From Angiostrongylus vasorum (Eukaryota > Nematoda > Chromadorea > Rhabditida > Metastrongylidae), in contig JADANN010000345.1 in assembly GCA_018806985.1 (NCBI GenBank), positions 868,001-932,000 on the forward strand: a stretch of 64,000 bases of DNA. The letters are read 5' to 3'. Both the position numbers and the translations under genes were made by a program. Position 1 is the stretch's first letter; the number at the start of each line of letters is the position of its first letter. The notes under the pieces were generated by a model. The model did no database searches. It was not told the DNA's origin and saw nothing but the letters and a program-made list of their open reading frames with translations. This document shows positions 1 to 10,780 of this stretch, piece by piece.

Positions 1-700
1 TTGTTAGAGTTTACGGTGCATTTGCTCCGATTCAAGAAGCTGCGATGAATGAGCCCTGGTTGCAGGCCACAAACAATCACCATAACCTTTTTTGGCGCAA
101 TTTCGACTTTGGAAAGTGCTATGGAGCCTGATCGCAATCCAACCATGGAGCTGAACGTCGCCGGTTGTCGTACAGAATCCACTTCCCGTGGCATGTCACA
201 GTTCGTTGAAGAAAATGGTCGTTTTTGTTGCACAGAATAAGAGCAGACAATATTTCAAAACGGAAATTTTTTTGAGTATCGTTTAATTCGTGTGACACAG
301 TTGTCGAGTTTTTTCTCTTTCCTATGCGATTCAAATGAACGGCAGTAGTTCGCGTGTTTGCTTCCACTAAAGCCTTTGATTCGTCGTCGTCAAGTTCACT
401 GGTACGTCCGCGGCCTTCCTTATCTTCGAGGTCGAAATCACCAGATCGAAATTTCTAGAACCAAGTTCGCACTGTTGATTCACCAATATTACCCTCACCC
501 CAAACTTCATCAATGTTTCGAGTCGTCTCTGATGCACTACAAACGAGCTTGAATTCATAAAAGAAAATACGACGAAAATCCGTTTTTTGACACCTAGAAC
601 TGCAAAGCTCAAAATTGGTAAAAAAAAATTTAGCCTTTGATAAAACATAAAGGCATAATTAGAAAGAACACAAAATCAGCTTTTTAATAAAAATCTAATG
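1..700 (-). mobile_element. Mariner transposase relic (Hsmar1/bandit-like), 3' part cut by window edge
   Basis: Read on the minus strand, this holds decayed pieces of a Tc1/mariner transposase. The N-terminal helix-turn-helix part (around 367-560) contains STVRTWF and RSGDFDLEDKEGRGR. It is followed at 119-367 by VEANTRTT, then KNRRFE-like and TVTCHGKWILYDNRRRSA, the conserved core of cecropia/Hsmar1-type mariners. The catalytic aspartate of the C(D/E)EKW motif is replaced (CHGKW). The reading frame breaks at least twice, so the copy is dead. The C-terminal catalytic part would continue left of base 1. Hookworms are known to carry an Hsmar1-related mariner called bandit; whether this is the same lineage is inference. 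Confidence 0.85.
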
Positions 701-794
701 TTGTAAGATGCAGGGAATATTTTATTGCTAAAAAATACATTTAAACAAAAAATATTTTAGAACTCTCACTATTTATGAACAACCTAATATTTAA

Positions 795-2965
795 CCACCT
801 CGTTATAATGCCTATGCACCAACATCAAACTATGACGAAAACGAAGTCGAAGAGTTCTATATGATTTGGAGAACATCTATGGTAAAGACTATAGATTCCT
901 TAAGATCACTGTTGGAGACTTTAACGATAAAACTGGACTGAGAACAACGCTTGAAGAAGCTTACGTTGGTACAGATGAATTAGAACGAAACGACCAGGGT
1001 GAGTGGCTGTCTAAGGCTATCATTATGAAGCCACCATAAAATGGGATTTATTCAATTCATTATTCGGCTCTTGGGAACAATCCGTTATTGATATCGACGA
1101 AGAATACGACCATGTGACTCCCATTTTCACGTTGGCGCTAAGAAAGCAGAGTTCGAAAGTCACCAAGAGACGTCTGTCTCTAGAAACACTCGAGTTGATA
1201 CGCTAGCGTGGAATCACACGCGCTGCAGGCAACAGCGAACTAACGTCCGAACTTGCAAAACAATACAGACAGGCGATAAAAGATCTTAAAGAGAGAAGAG
1301 CAGCAGTGACAGTCGAAGCTGCCGACGCTAGGAAAGGATTTTGCAAAGCCCACCGAAGCTTCGCCACTTACAAAACCAAGACGATTGCACTCTAACGCCC
1401 AGACGGAACAGCTACAAGTTCAGGAAAGGCAATTGAGAAAATCATTCACAATAACTACCAGGATCTTCAACAGCCACGTCAACCTTCCCTCATATGAAAT
1501 AAAGGAGAATGCATATATCGCGCCAACGGTTCCCGCTTCCGAAATCAGACATGTAATTTGGTCGGTGTAGAAAATCGAACAAGACCTGGTTCGGAACATT
1601 CTGGCTCGATTGTCCACATGTTACCCTGTCAGAATGCAACGGTGCTATTCAATGCAGGACCAGCAACACCATGTTCCTGTTCAAAAAGGGTTACTTCCAC
1701 AACAACGGCAAATACTGCCCAGTCGAGTCATCCGAAATAGGATTGACGGAACACTGGCTGAATGGCAGCCATGTGAGCAAGCATGGTATCGAAAAACAAT
1801 CAGTACTATGGACCATATGCATACGATAACAAGACTCAATGAAGCGTCGCGGGAGTAAAAACCGTCCTGCCTCACCTTCATCGGTTTAAGGAAAGCTTTC
1901 CAAGATAGAATGAATCATAAGAAGTCCTGGACAGTCAGGATTGTTCAGCAAATAAAGATTCTTTGTGAACTATATAGAAATTTCACAACTAAAAACTTGA
2001 CCACTTTACAACGACATTAACAATGACATAAAAAGAGGAGTTAGGCAAGGCAACACCATCTCCTCAAAACTACTTAGAGCCACACTCGAGAACTTCATCC
2101 GTGGGAGTAAAAATCGATGGTCAGCAATCGCACTATCCTCGCTTTATTGATGATATTGTTCCTATAACAGCAAGCAGTAGCCAGGCGGAGCGAATGCTAA
2201 CCGACTTTGATAACGATTGTGAAAAGATTGGTCCTTGTGTAAATCACACAAAAATGATGTTCACAAAGAACAGATTTGTTTCTTATGACCCTTTCACGCT
2301 CAACATAATGAGTATTTTCGAATGCCAGCCAGGTCTTTCTAGGTCAGGAAGTCAGCATGATCAACGACTTAGCTCCAGAATTGAGCAGGAGGCTTGGAGA
2401 GCCTTCAACAGCATCGAGGATGCAGTGAGGAGAACAAGGAAAACTCGACTCCGTTCGCGCCTTTCGACTTAAATATTCTTTCTTAAAGTATGCGTCAGAG
2501 ACCTGGATTTGTAAGCAAGAAGAAAGATAACCCAGCTTTATAGAACGTCCAGTCGAAAGGACGATGGTAGAAATATCCCGTATTACGCAATTGACGGAGA
2601 GGATCCGAAGCTTCAATGTACGTCAACCATCAAAAATCGAAGATGCCGTTCTTTTTAAAACGTAACGTGTGCTAGACACGTAATGCGTATGAATGACAAC
2701 AGATGGACAAGAGTCGTTCGTAATTGGATTCTCCGTGATGTCAAAAGTATTGTAGGGAAGACCATTAATCCAACGGTCAGAGTTCTTCACGGAAAACCTA
2801 GAAAAAAGATATCGTGCTCAACTAGTCCTCAGAGCAAACAGAGCCCACTGGGCTATTTTTGCATGCGACAGAGAGAAATAGAAGTTTTACCGGCGCCCGC
2901 TCGATTCACTCGACGATCAGCGGGACGACAGGTGATACAAATGATCTCATTGAAATAAAGTCAAA
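795..2965 (+). mobile_element. Degraded RTE-type non-LTR retrotransposon (copy 1)
   Basis: Decayed copy of the RTE element seen better preserved at 27.6-30.8 kb. It starts inside the endonuclease (YAPTSNYDE near 815), runs through the connector and the reverse transcriptase (CEQAWYRK.. DHMHTITRLNEASRE near 1770-1858, RQGNTISSKLL near 2045, RFIDDIV near 2140), and ends with the terminal segment (SPLGYFCM..PARFTRRSAG) near 2940. Frameshifts and stops are frequent. The 5' end is missing. The catalytic box reads FIDD, unlike the FAED of copies 3 and 4. Confidence 0.85.
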
Positions 2966-2984
2966 ATGTTAAGTGCTCCGAGAA

Positions 2985-3960
2985 TTAATGTCCGACTTCT
3001 ACATAAATTTTGAAAGTAGCATATCAAGACTCCGAATAAATTTTATTAATGGAGTAAAAACCGTCATAATCCATACTTCTGCCAACGAGAAACCAGCTTA
3101 TTTATATCAGTTGCAATATTGTGGACTTCAGGAAGCAATGAAACCACTAAAGGCAGTTTCGGCCTTAGCTTGCTTTTTCGAAGCATTTCTCTTAAACCAA
3201 ATTTTCGAGATGCCTGAAGTAGTGGTAAACAGTGGTCGGGACATTTGGCAAGTATGGTACACGAAGCAGAGTTTGGTATCCCAACATTTGACCGCATGTT
3301 ACCGTTCAGAAAGATTGGCACCTTTCTGTTCAGCAATAATGGGCGCATCCGTTGAGGTTTCAGTATATTTTATCGAATTGCAGGATGTACTTTTCCAGCA
3401 CAATAGTTTCACTCAGATTCAGGAAGCTATGATAGATGAAACTAACTGTAGACCATCAAACCGTCAGCACTACCACCTTTAGATCCAATTCTGGCTTTGT
3501 GAAGGGCTCCGGAAGTTAGTCGCGGTCCAACTACTGAGCGGATTGTTGCCGGCTACCATTGAGGATCTACTACTCGTCACACATCACAATACAGTTGGGG
3601 AACGGGCCGTTCTGTTGGCGCAGAATAAGTGTCAAGGATATCTCGAAACGACTATTTCTTCGATTGTCATTCGATTCGGGCGGCAAGTATCTGTCGAGCT
3701 TCTTCGACAACTCTTTCCAAGTTGTTTAGATAATCCAAACCAGTTGCGATGATCAAAATGTCCGCGACAACCCCCATCTTCCAAATCTAATTGCCCACGA
3801 CGAAATTCTCAAAACCAACGTTGCACTGTGCGTTCGTTAACACTTCCTTGGCCTCATACCTCATTAGTGTCTCGAGCAATTTATGCTGCATCCGTGTAAG
3901 TTTGAATTCATAGAAACAAGTTTGTCGAAATTGCTGTTTTGAGACCTAAAATTCAAATCA
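2985..3960 (-). mobile_element. Decayed mariner transposon (second copy, internally deleted)
   Basis: On the minus strand the left part (3020-3470) decodes as a mariner C-terminus: a diverged ITAEKY-like stretch, LLNRKVPIFL.. (family LVNRKGPILLHDNARPH, here NGNMRSN), then the equivalent of PPYSPDLSPTDYHFF and finally NKLVSRWQK. The right part (about 3560-3960) decodes as the N-terminal domain (ERTVQRWF, DLEDGG). The central catalytic block is missing, so the two parts sit side by side. The large plus-strand open frame at 2973-3482 is only the antisense of this relic. Confidence 0.8.
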
Positions 3961-4039
3961 TTGAGATTATTGAAGCACTATTCATATTATAACTCTATTG
4001 TACGAAGCAAAAGGGCATAAGAACTTTTCTATGATATAT

Positions 4040-5150
4040 GACAGCTTAGTACTCAAAAAAAAAGGAAGAAAAAACCATAGCTAAAACACACAGAAAAAAC
4101 TAAATTATAAATAGCACATTGATTTCCGAACAACCTAATAATATTAGAACAATAAAACGAGCTTCTCGAATAGAAACATCCTTGTTTTACTATCAATGAA
4201 TCACGTACAATGATGTTTTCTTGAAAAGTGTAAAGGCTATATGGACGCATTCATCTGTATCACCTGCGACCCTGCTAATGAAGAGTCAACTAGAGCTGTC
4301 ACCAATGAAGTCCCCTACGATAGACTGGCAGGTACAGTAAGCTTCAACCGTCTGAAGGACAGAAATGGCGTTAAAATTTTCGTGTAAAGCCTTTATTTCA
4401 GAACAGGAACCCCAAGAGCAGCCTGGGAAGCTACGGACGAGACGTATCGCTCACTTATCGCAAGCGACACTGAATAGCCCTTCCACGGACCCCCGCCTCA
4501 GATGACTGCAGGCTTTTCGCTGAAATTCCGTGTAGGCTAGAGTGCACACAAACACAGACAAGGACAAGGAAGCGCCTAAGCGTGAATATACCTACGCACA
4601 TATAAGAAGAACTGGTGCAACTGGGAGAGTCCATTAACTGAATCCACTTGGTTTCTAGAACATGCACTTGGCAGCCTTTGGGCAGCTTTTAGCCCATCTG
4701 CGTTAGTGTGCATTTATTCCAATTAACCTGCCTTACAGAGCATTTTTCTTACTACACGATCTTGCTTACAGTTTCAGTAGTTAATCAACACCCTCCCCGT
4801 TACGAAGGTTAACAATTTTGACAAAACGGTCTTTTTAGAATAGTTTGTTCGTTAAGCCATAAAGACGGTTTTGCTTAAGAAAGTACAAAGATATCTTCAT
4901 TGGCGAATGTGCCACAGATAAGAATGGTAATGATATTTCGCTTCATGAATGAGGCCATTAACCCATAACGCCCCACTACCGTGTTTCATGGCTAGCCCAA
5001 TCGAATAGTAGTAATTTTTTGTCGGCCGCGGACATTCCAGTTTTTTGACGAGAGAAAGCTATTTTCCAATAATTAAAGTGCTTCAGGGATTTTTAACCTG
5101 ATATGAATGCTAAAGTTTCGGCATTAGCAAAACTTAAGCAAACTCCTGCC
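4040..5150. other. No recognisable gene; probably RAD50 intron or flanking DNA
   Basis: AT-rich DNA with short open frames only. Around 4490-4570 there is a weak resemblance to the RTE 5' leader seen at 44.2 kb. No splice-bounded coding segment similar to the C-terminal half of RAD50 was seen on the minus strand. Confidence 0.4.
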
Positions 5151-5535
5151 AACGGTTTACCACCTCATCGTTGCTGAAAGGCGTTCTTGGGTGTCGGGCT
5201 GCGATGTACAGCGGAGGGATTCATCCCCACGGCAGCGTCTCCCAAGCTGCGAAGGAGTGCGGTGTTTCCGTCAGGAAACCTAGCTAGGAGTAAACCAATA
5301 CCAGGATCCACCACCGTCCTGGTATCAAAGTCGCATGGTGGAAAATCTCCCTATGATCTACAAGGGCTGAGACCGCCTGTGGTTGTGACGACCTGGGGCA
5401 GCCAAAGGCCAAGCTGACCTCGGGATTCCAGGGAACCACAATGGGTTAACGAGCAAATTTCCGAGAAGTGGTAATTATGCTGGGGCACGCACAACCAGTG
5501 AGGACAGGCCGTTCAAGAATCAAGTATCAAGTATG
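5150..5535 (+). repeat. Interspersed repeat family B, copy 1
   Basis: Begins near ACGGTTTACCACCTCATCG and ends near GGCCGTTCAAGAATCAAGT. Three further copies lie at 9770-10165 (minus), 20718-21060 and 61243-61630. It is GC-richer than its surroundings and has short internal palindromes (CCAGGATCC..CCGTCCTGG). No coding capacity could be recognised and no tRNA-like head was seen. Confidence 0.8.
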
Positions 5536-6490
5536 AATGCCACTATTTACTATATGTTACCACGGTTCGTATTACACATTACAGCTTTTGCATTTTTTTT
5601 CATCTCTTTTGCAGTTTATGTTAAGTCTACTTCGGTATTTTTATATCCACACATTCCACGCAACAACCATCGTGGCTAAAATGAAATATCAGTTAATTGT
5701 TAATCGAAAAAACCAACTGAGGAAAATTTTTCGGAAAAAAGGTATTTTGTAAATCATTAGGTGGAAGGAATAGATTTCCTGGTCTTATCTCTACTGTTTT
5801 GATCTGCTTTCGACTAGCTATCGAACGACTACAGTTCGGCAAAGAAAAAAAAATCTATCTAGAATCTAGAACCCGCTGAACTGGATATGGACACTGTGAT
5901 GTCCGTAGGGTCGTTTAGTCCAAATCGCTATGGATATTATAGTGTATATAAGGGGCGTTATAGAATATTTACCTTCCACATTACAAGAGTAGCATAGAAG
6001 CTGTTACCAGTGAGGAGACTTGACGTCCCTTGAGTGTAGAGCGAAATGATGTACGAGCAATACGTATTGATTTCAACGCAGTCCGCAGTCGGCGAGAAAA
6101 TTAGGTGTTGTTCCGTAGAGCAGTTATTGGAAATTAGGCATTATTATGAATTTTTAATCAGCTTTCGCAACCTGGAGACTCAGAAGATAGCTTTGTGACT
6201 AGGCAATATGACACTCTTCACATAAGGAAGATCCACAGATTAGAAGACTAATCAATCGAAAACTAATTACGATTGATCTCTCAGCGTGGATAAACATATT
6301 TCTCAACCGCTTACAAAAAGGAATCGTAGATTTTAGAGACAAAGCATCCTCCAAACCAAACGAAAGACTAATCAGTACTATGCTATACATCGCATACCCC
6401 ACTAAAGAGAAAAGCCCGTACCTCGTTTGTTTCGAAAACCCACTTCATACTAAAGAAAAAACCAAGATGTATCTACTAAAGATCACGTAC
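5536..6490. other. No gene recognised (left of RAD50 exon 4)
   Basis: This stretch lies directly downstream of the donor that ends the last visible RAD50 exon. Only short frames occur on either strand. None shows the coiled coil or the Walker B/signature motifs expected of the missing RAD50 half. Confidence 0.4.
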
Positions 6491-8250
6491 TTGCACTGGT
6501 CCACAAACACTAAAGCGTTAGCAAGTCGACGTTCTTTTTCCTCTGCTTCTTGTACTTGTCGCTCGAGTCGTTCAATATCATGAGGCATTGATAAACTCAT
6601 GTCCAGCAGTTTTCCTGATAATTCGGCAGCTCCTCCCTTGTTTGAAAAACGGCGTTCACATAATGGACAACATGACAGCTTCTTCGTTTCCTCGCTCCAC
6701 GACTCATATAATAAAGCTTTCGTACTCAGTGAAGCTAGCTCCTTACGAGATTTGGACAGTAGATGACGAGTTTCCGACAAATTGTCAACTACATCATGAG
6801 GAGAACAACTGCATTGGTCAGATATTTTCTCTTTCAGCTGTTCAACTTCGCCCAGTAGCTTTTGCTCCTCCACTTTTGACTGTCTGATAACTTGATTTGC
6901 TCGATCAAGATCTCTTTCATATCTTTTCAATTCACTTTCAGCTGCGACATTTGACTCTTCTACCGACTTCAGTTTTCCATTTACATCAGTACTCCATGGT
7001 CCGACAGCAACCCCTCCAAACGCCGACAGAAACGTTCCAGTATGTTTCTCCAAAAGGGTTTTTAAACGTAGCTCAATTTCCTCCTTTTCCGATTGCTTCC
7101 TCTCCATTTTAAGTTTAGCTTCTTCGAACTTTTCAGCGTTCAAACAGCGCTCTCGAAGCAGCTCAATCTCTTTTTGTAGACTTTGGCGTTGTGAATGTAG
7201 CAACTCAGTCTTCTTTTCATCTATTTGGGGCAATTTTGATAGCAACGACTCTATATTTTCAATTTTACTGGCGAGCTCGGCAAGTTCAGCCTGAGATGAA
7301 ACAGCATGTTGGAGTTTTCTCTCTTCAGAACCAATTTGGCGGTTTGCCTGTTCGATTGCGAAGGAAACGCTGTCCGCCTCACAAGTTAGTCTTGTAAACT
7401 CCATGTGTGCTGCATCCACCCGACTTTGTTCATTTTCCCGAGCAGTTGTTGAGACGTTTTTCAAATCTTCCATTTCTTTCTCTTCAGAGGAAATTCTATT
7501 CCGAAGTTCATCAACATAATTTGGGCCATGAAATCCGTACGCGGAAACTAATTCCTTCTCAATCTTGTTAACTTCATTCTGGAGATCATTGCAAACCATT
7601 TCCATACCCATGATTTTCCGAATTTCACATTCTGCCTCTTGCTTCTCCTTTTTCACTAGAATTATGTCTCTCGAAATGCTCTCAATCTTCTTCTTCAAAT
7701 GGTCCCGTTTCGATTCCAGCTCACGAAGCTCGCTGGAAGAGTCGATCTCATGAATCTCTGCCCTTAAATCATCTTCAGAACCAGGATAAGGAGCCACAGT
7801 GATACATGCAAGTTGCTCACTAAGCATGCGTAGCTCGGCTCGCTTGACTTCTGCTTTACGTTCCAAATTCTCGAGCTTTATGATATGTTCATTGGAATTC
7901 GCAATTACTTCAGCACACGATCTCAGGGTCAAGTCTAACGAGCGAATTTTCTCTTTCGAATCCCTTCGTAGGCTTTCACACGACTCCCGTTGATGCAGAT
8001 ACTTTGCCTTTGACTTCAGCACCATTTCTTTACATGCCTGTTTTTCCATTATAGTCTTCAACTGCTCTTCACAATCTTTCTTCATTTTTTTCATAATTTC
8101 CAGAGCTTTGACGAATCTAGTTAGTTGGAAGATACGATCGAACCTTAGTTTCAATTCTTTTGGTTCACTGAGAGGCCAATCTGACTCTTCCTGGTGACAA
8201 AAAATAACATTGTCCAGTATTGGAGCTGGAACCCCCAGAAGATGGACAAT
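6491..8250 (-). CDS. rad-50: RAD50 exon 4: Q-loop, coiled coil, Zn hook
   Basis: A long 1760-bp exon. It begins [20 protein letters not shown] (Q-loop) and DWPLSE, continues as about 500 residues of heptad-rich coiled coil, and reaches the hook [10 protein letters not shown] near 6650. It ends in phase 2 at GCAA/gtacgt. Such long exons can hide in-frame introns, but no clear donor/acceptor pair breaking the coiled coil was noticed. Confidence 0.9.
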
Positions 8251-9573
8251 CTGAGATGAATGGATTTGAATGGAATGATTAAAAAAGGAGCAGTGTGACA
8301 CAAGAAATGGCAATAATCGATAAAAATCGAGACATACTTCTTTCTGGAAATCAGCCACCTTTGATGAAAGGCTGCTAACCTGACCGTCGCTGGTAGTTAT
8401 CTGTATATTGAACTCATCAGATTTACACTGCAGTTTACCAACCTGTAAATCTTCGGATATGATCCAATTATAGATTTGAAGGGAGATTAAACCACATATC
8501 TTAGAACTTATAGTGACACTGCAGTAGATAAAAAAGGATAAAGCTCTCGGCCCCGAGGAAACCCTGAGGGATACGCAAGCATTCGACTTCATTAGGCATC
8601 GTTGAAGGTGATCGAATACATATTTAGCCTTTACAGTGAATCGCAGTGGCCTACCGATGTGTCCAGCTAGCGCTGCTATCTTAACAAACAAGTCTGGTAC
8701 GAATTTGCCGACCCCGGAGGAATGAAAGGCTTGATGAGCCTGGTACGCGGCGGTCGATCTCATGTGTATTTCAGGGCGCCTCTGATCACTGCGCTACATG
8801 CGCCCTCTGCAATAGATAGTGGGCAAAAATACTGGTTTACACACAGAATTTAATATGGTGTTTTTTTTGCTGCAGTGTTTTCACAAACAAAAAAAATCTT
8901 GCATACCTTCGACATCGTGGCGTTTACTCGCTTTGTTGCGACACATAGCCGTCCTTTGCAATCACTAAACTGCAACTTTACCATGCCATCAACTCGAGGT
9001 TTTAGAGAAACCTGAAAAGCAGTCAATGGACAATGATGACAACAGGACAAATATGAAGTACTAAACCACTAACCTCGGCCTTGAAACTAGAAAAAAGCAC
9101 AACTTTATTGCGAACCGTAGAAATTTACTAGCAGTTAGGTACTAGAAACCCCGAACTAATAACGTTAGAGTATAAAACAAATAGATACAAATCTACGAAC
9201 CACAGCAAAAAAATGAGGCTTGAAGTCTACCAATAACTCTTAAGGAATCGCTTTTAAGAACTCTGCGTAAACACAAACCTAAGCAAATATGGGACAGAAA
9301 TTTCGGCTGAAATATAACAGTATTGAACGTGAAGGGGATAACAGTACTAAAAGAAAATGTTACCAGAAAATGGCATCTGACCTCTAAACTGTGCACAAAC
9401 GACGCCAATTTTCCAGATGGAAGCGCACCGGTAGTGATATAGTTTAGTGCTTCAATGAGGGTAGTTTTGCCACTTCCATTCGGACCACTGATAATGGTGA
9501 GAGGATCGAGAAATCTGATCACTTGTGTTTCCTCTTCAGAACATCCGACGCTCCGCACGCCCCGTACCATCAG
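6491..9573 (-). CDS. rad-50: RAD50 DNA repair ATPase, 5' half (partial gene)
   Basis: RAD50 is the SMC-like ATPase of the MRE11-RAD50-NBS1 complex, which holds and processes DNA double-strand breaks in the nucleus. Four exons join in phase: 9573-9382, 9011-8907, 8442-8338 and 8250-6491. They encode about 719 residues: the Walker A motif (GPNGSGKTT, about residue 29), the Q-loop (FCHQEE, about 153), a long coiled coil, and the Zn-hook CPLC at about residue 661, close to its place in human RAD50. The exon 4 donor (GCAA/gtacgt) shows that the gene continues left, but the second coiled coil and C-terminal ATPase half were not found in bases 1-6490. The ATG at 9570 sits just after an acceptor (tctgtag at 9580-9574), and RAD50 proteins usually have several residues before this point. 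The true start is therefore probably in an unseen upstream exon. Confidence 0.93.
8338..8442 (-). CDS. rad-50: RAD50 exon 3
   Basis: 105 bp in phase 0, from tttacag/GTTGGTAAA to AAAGAA/gtatgt. It encodes [20 protein letters not shown], the RAD50 stretch that leads into the Q-loop. The 87-bp intron that follows (8337-8251) is a multiple of three and has no stop, so a naive open frame reads through it. Confidence 0.88.
8535..8805 (-). mobile_element. SINE family A copy (in RAD50 intron 2)
   Basis: Head on the right: the reverse complement reads TGTAGCGCAGTGATCAGAGG (box A-like). The core GTCGGCAAATT.. (here slightly diverged) follows, and the TTTATCC tail is on the left. Its antisense-free frame runs on into RAD50 exon 3, so a simple open frame starting at 8763 carries a SINE-derived false N-terminus. 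Confidence 0.88.
8907..9011 (-). CDS. rad-50: RAD50 exon 2 (N-terminal ATPase lobe)
   Basis: 105 bp and 35 codons in phase 0, between ttttcag/GTTTCT and TCGAAG/gtatgc. It encodes [18 protein letters not shown], matching the RAD50 segment in which the second beta sheet of the N-terminal lobe follows the P-loop. Confidence 0.88.
9382..9573 (-). CDS. rad-50: RAD50 exon with Walker A motif
   Basis: Encodes GVRSVGC..., then [20 protein letters not shown] (P-loop) and ALNYITTG, ending SFVHSLE before a donor (TTTAGAG/gtcag). It ends in phase 0 and joins the exon at 9011. Strong match to the RAD50 N-terminus, which normally reads on into FVHDP and the beta-strand region. Confidence 0.93.
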
Positions 9574-9769
9574 CTACAGAAAACGAGGTTAATGGCCGCA
9601 TACTACCTTATCTGTTAAATATATCCATACTTCTCAGCCAGATCAGAACCTGTAGCTCTTAGCACACAAAACTCATTCAGTTACGAACTCATGGGGGAAA
9701 AAGTAGATGTGGAAGAGAAAAAACGTGAAACACATAGAAGCGGCCAGCGTTTGATGGCAAACTTACTTA

Positions 9770-10165
9770 CTTGGGTAACTGGAAGGCAAGTCCTCACTGA
9801 TTGTGTGGGCCCCAGCATAATCTCCATTTTTTTCGGAGTTTTGCGGGTTTAGCCATTCTAGTTCCCTAGAGCCCCGAAGTCAGGCAGGCCAAAGTCTGCT
9901 TCAGGTAGTCACCACCACAGGCAATCGCCGCCCCTCGGGATCAAAGGGAGATTTGCCACCAAACGATTAGTTTGATATCAGTACCACGCTGGATCTTAGT
10001 ACTGGTTTACTCCTAGTTGGGCTTCCTGGTGGAAACGCCGGGCTCTTTTCTCAGCTTGGGAGACCGTGCTGAAGGATGAATCTCCCTGCTGTACATCGCA
10101 GCCCCACACCCAATAACACCTCCAAGCCACGATGAGGCGCTAAACCGTTGGGAGAGATGGCAAAG
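9770..10165 (-). repeat. Interspersed repeat family B, copy 2
   Basis: The reverse complement matches the copy at 5150-5535, with the same order of blocks: the ATGTACAGCAGGGAGATTC region, the CCTGG..CCAGG palindrome and the GACCTGGGGCAG-like block. Its ends near 9775 carry the AATCAGTGAGGA block. Confidence 0.78.
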
Positions 10166-10780
10166 CTAAGACCCGTAAACGCGAAAAAAGACTATCAACC
10201 GGATTAGACTATGGATGACTTTTCACAAGAGAACAAACGGCAAATATAAAACTCCTGGTAGTGATCGTCCGAATTGATCTTCACTTTGGTGTGGGAATTC
10301 ATTGAAATTAGAAAGTCGGTATACGTTAAGCCCACTTTGCTATAGATGGATTTGGGATGAACACAGCAAAAAAAGAGAAAAAAAGCAAAACATGGTCTAG
10401 TAAGAAAAAAGACAAAATCAGGAGCCTATGATATGCAGTTTTCCATAGGTGAAAAATATATTACTCACTTTAGCCCGTTTCTATTAACCAGATTTCACAG
10501 CTCACCTGATGAAGCAACACCATCTATCCACGCTTCGAAACAAGTAGCAACCTTAGGAAGAAGAAGGATATAGGTCCATACCAGCATTTAAATCTCCCTC
10601 TTATTATGAACGGTTCCGTAATTACGTCCAATTTGCCACAATTCACGTCATTCCAGCAAACTACACCTTAGATACGATTGCTAGCCTATTAAACGTATTG
10701 AAAGTGAAAAATGCACTTCATCGTTTACCTTCCCTTGCTTTTAAATCCTGTTCTTCAAAATTCAGTATCACATGTGTCAG
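10166..10780. other. No feature recognised
   Basis: Only short frames. Upstream of RAD50, so promoter or first-exon sequence could lie here, but no initiator or spliced-leader acceptor could be singled out. Confidence 0.35.

Noticed and set aside
2973..3482. 169-codon plus-strand open frame
   Set aside because: It is antisense to a mariner transposase relic whose motifs read clearly on the minus strand.
6445..8763. Single 772-residue frame taken as one exon
   Set aside because: The first part is a SINE and the acceptor at 8443, an in-frame 87-bp intron and the donor at 6490 define the real RAD50 exons.
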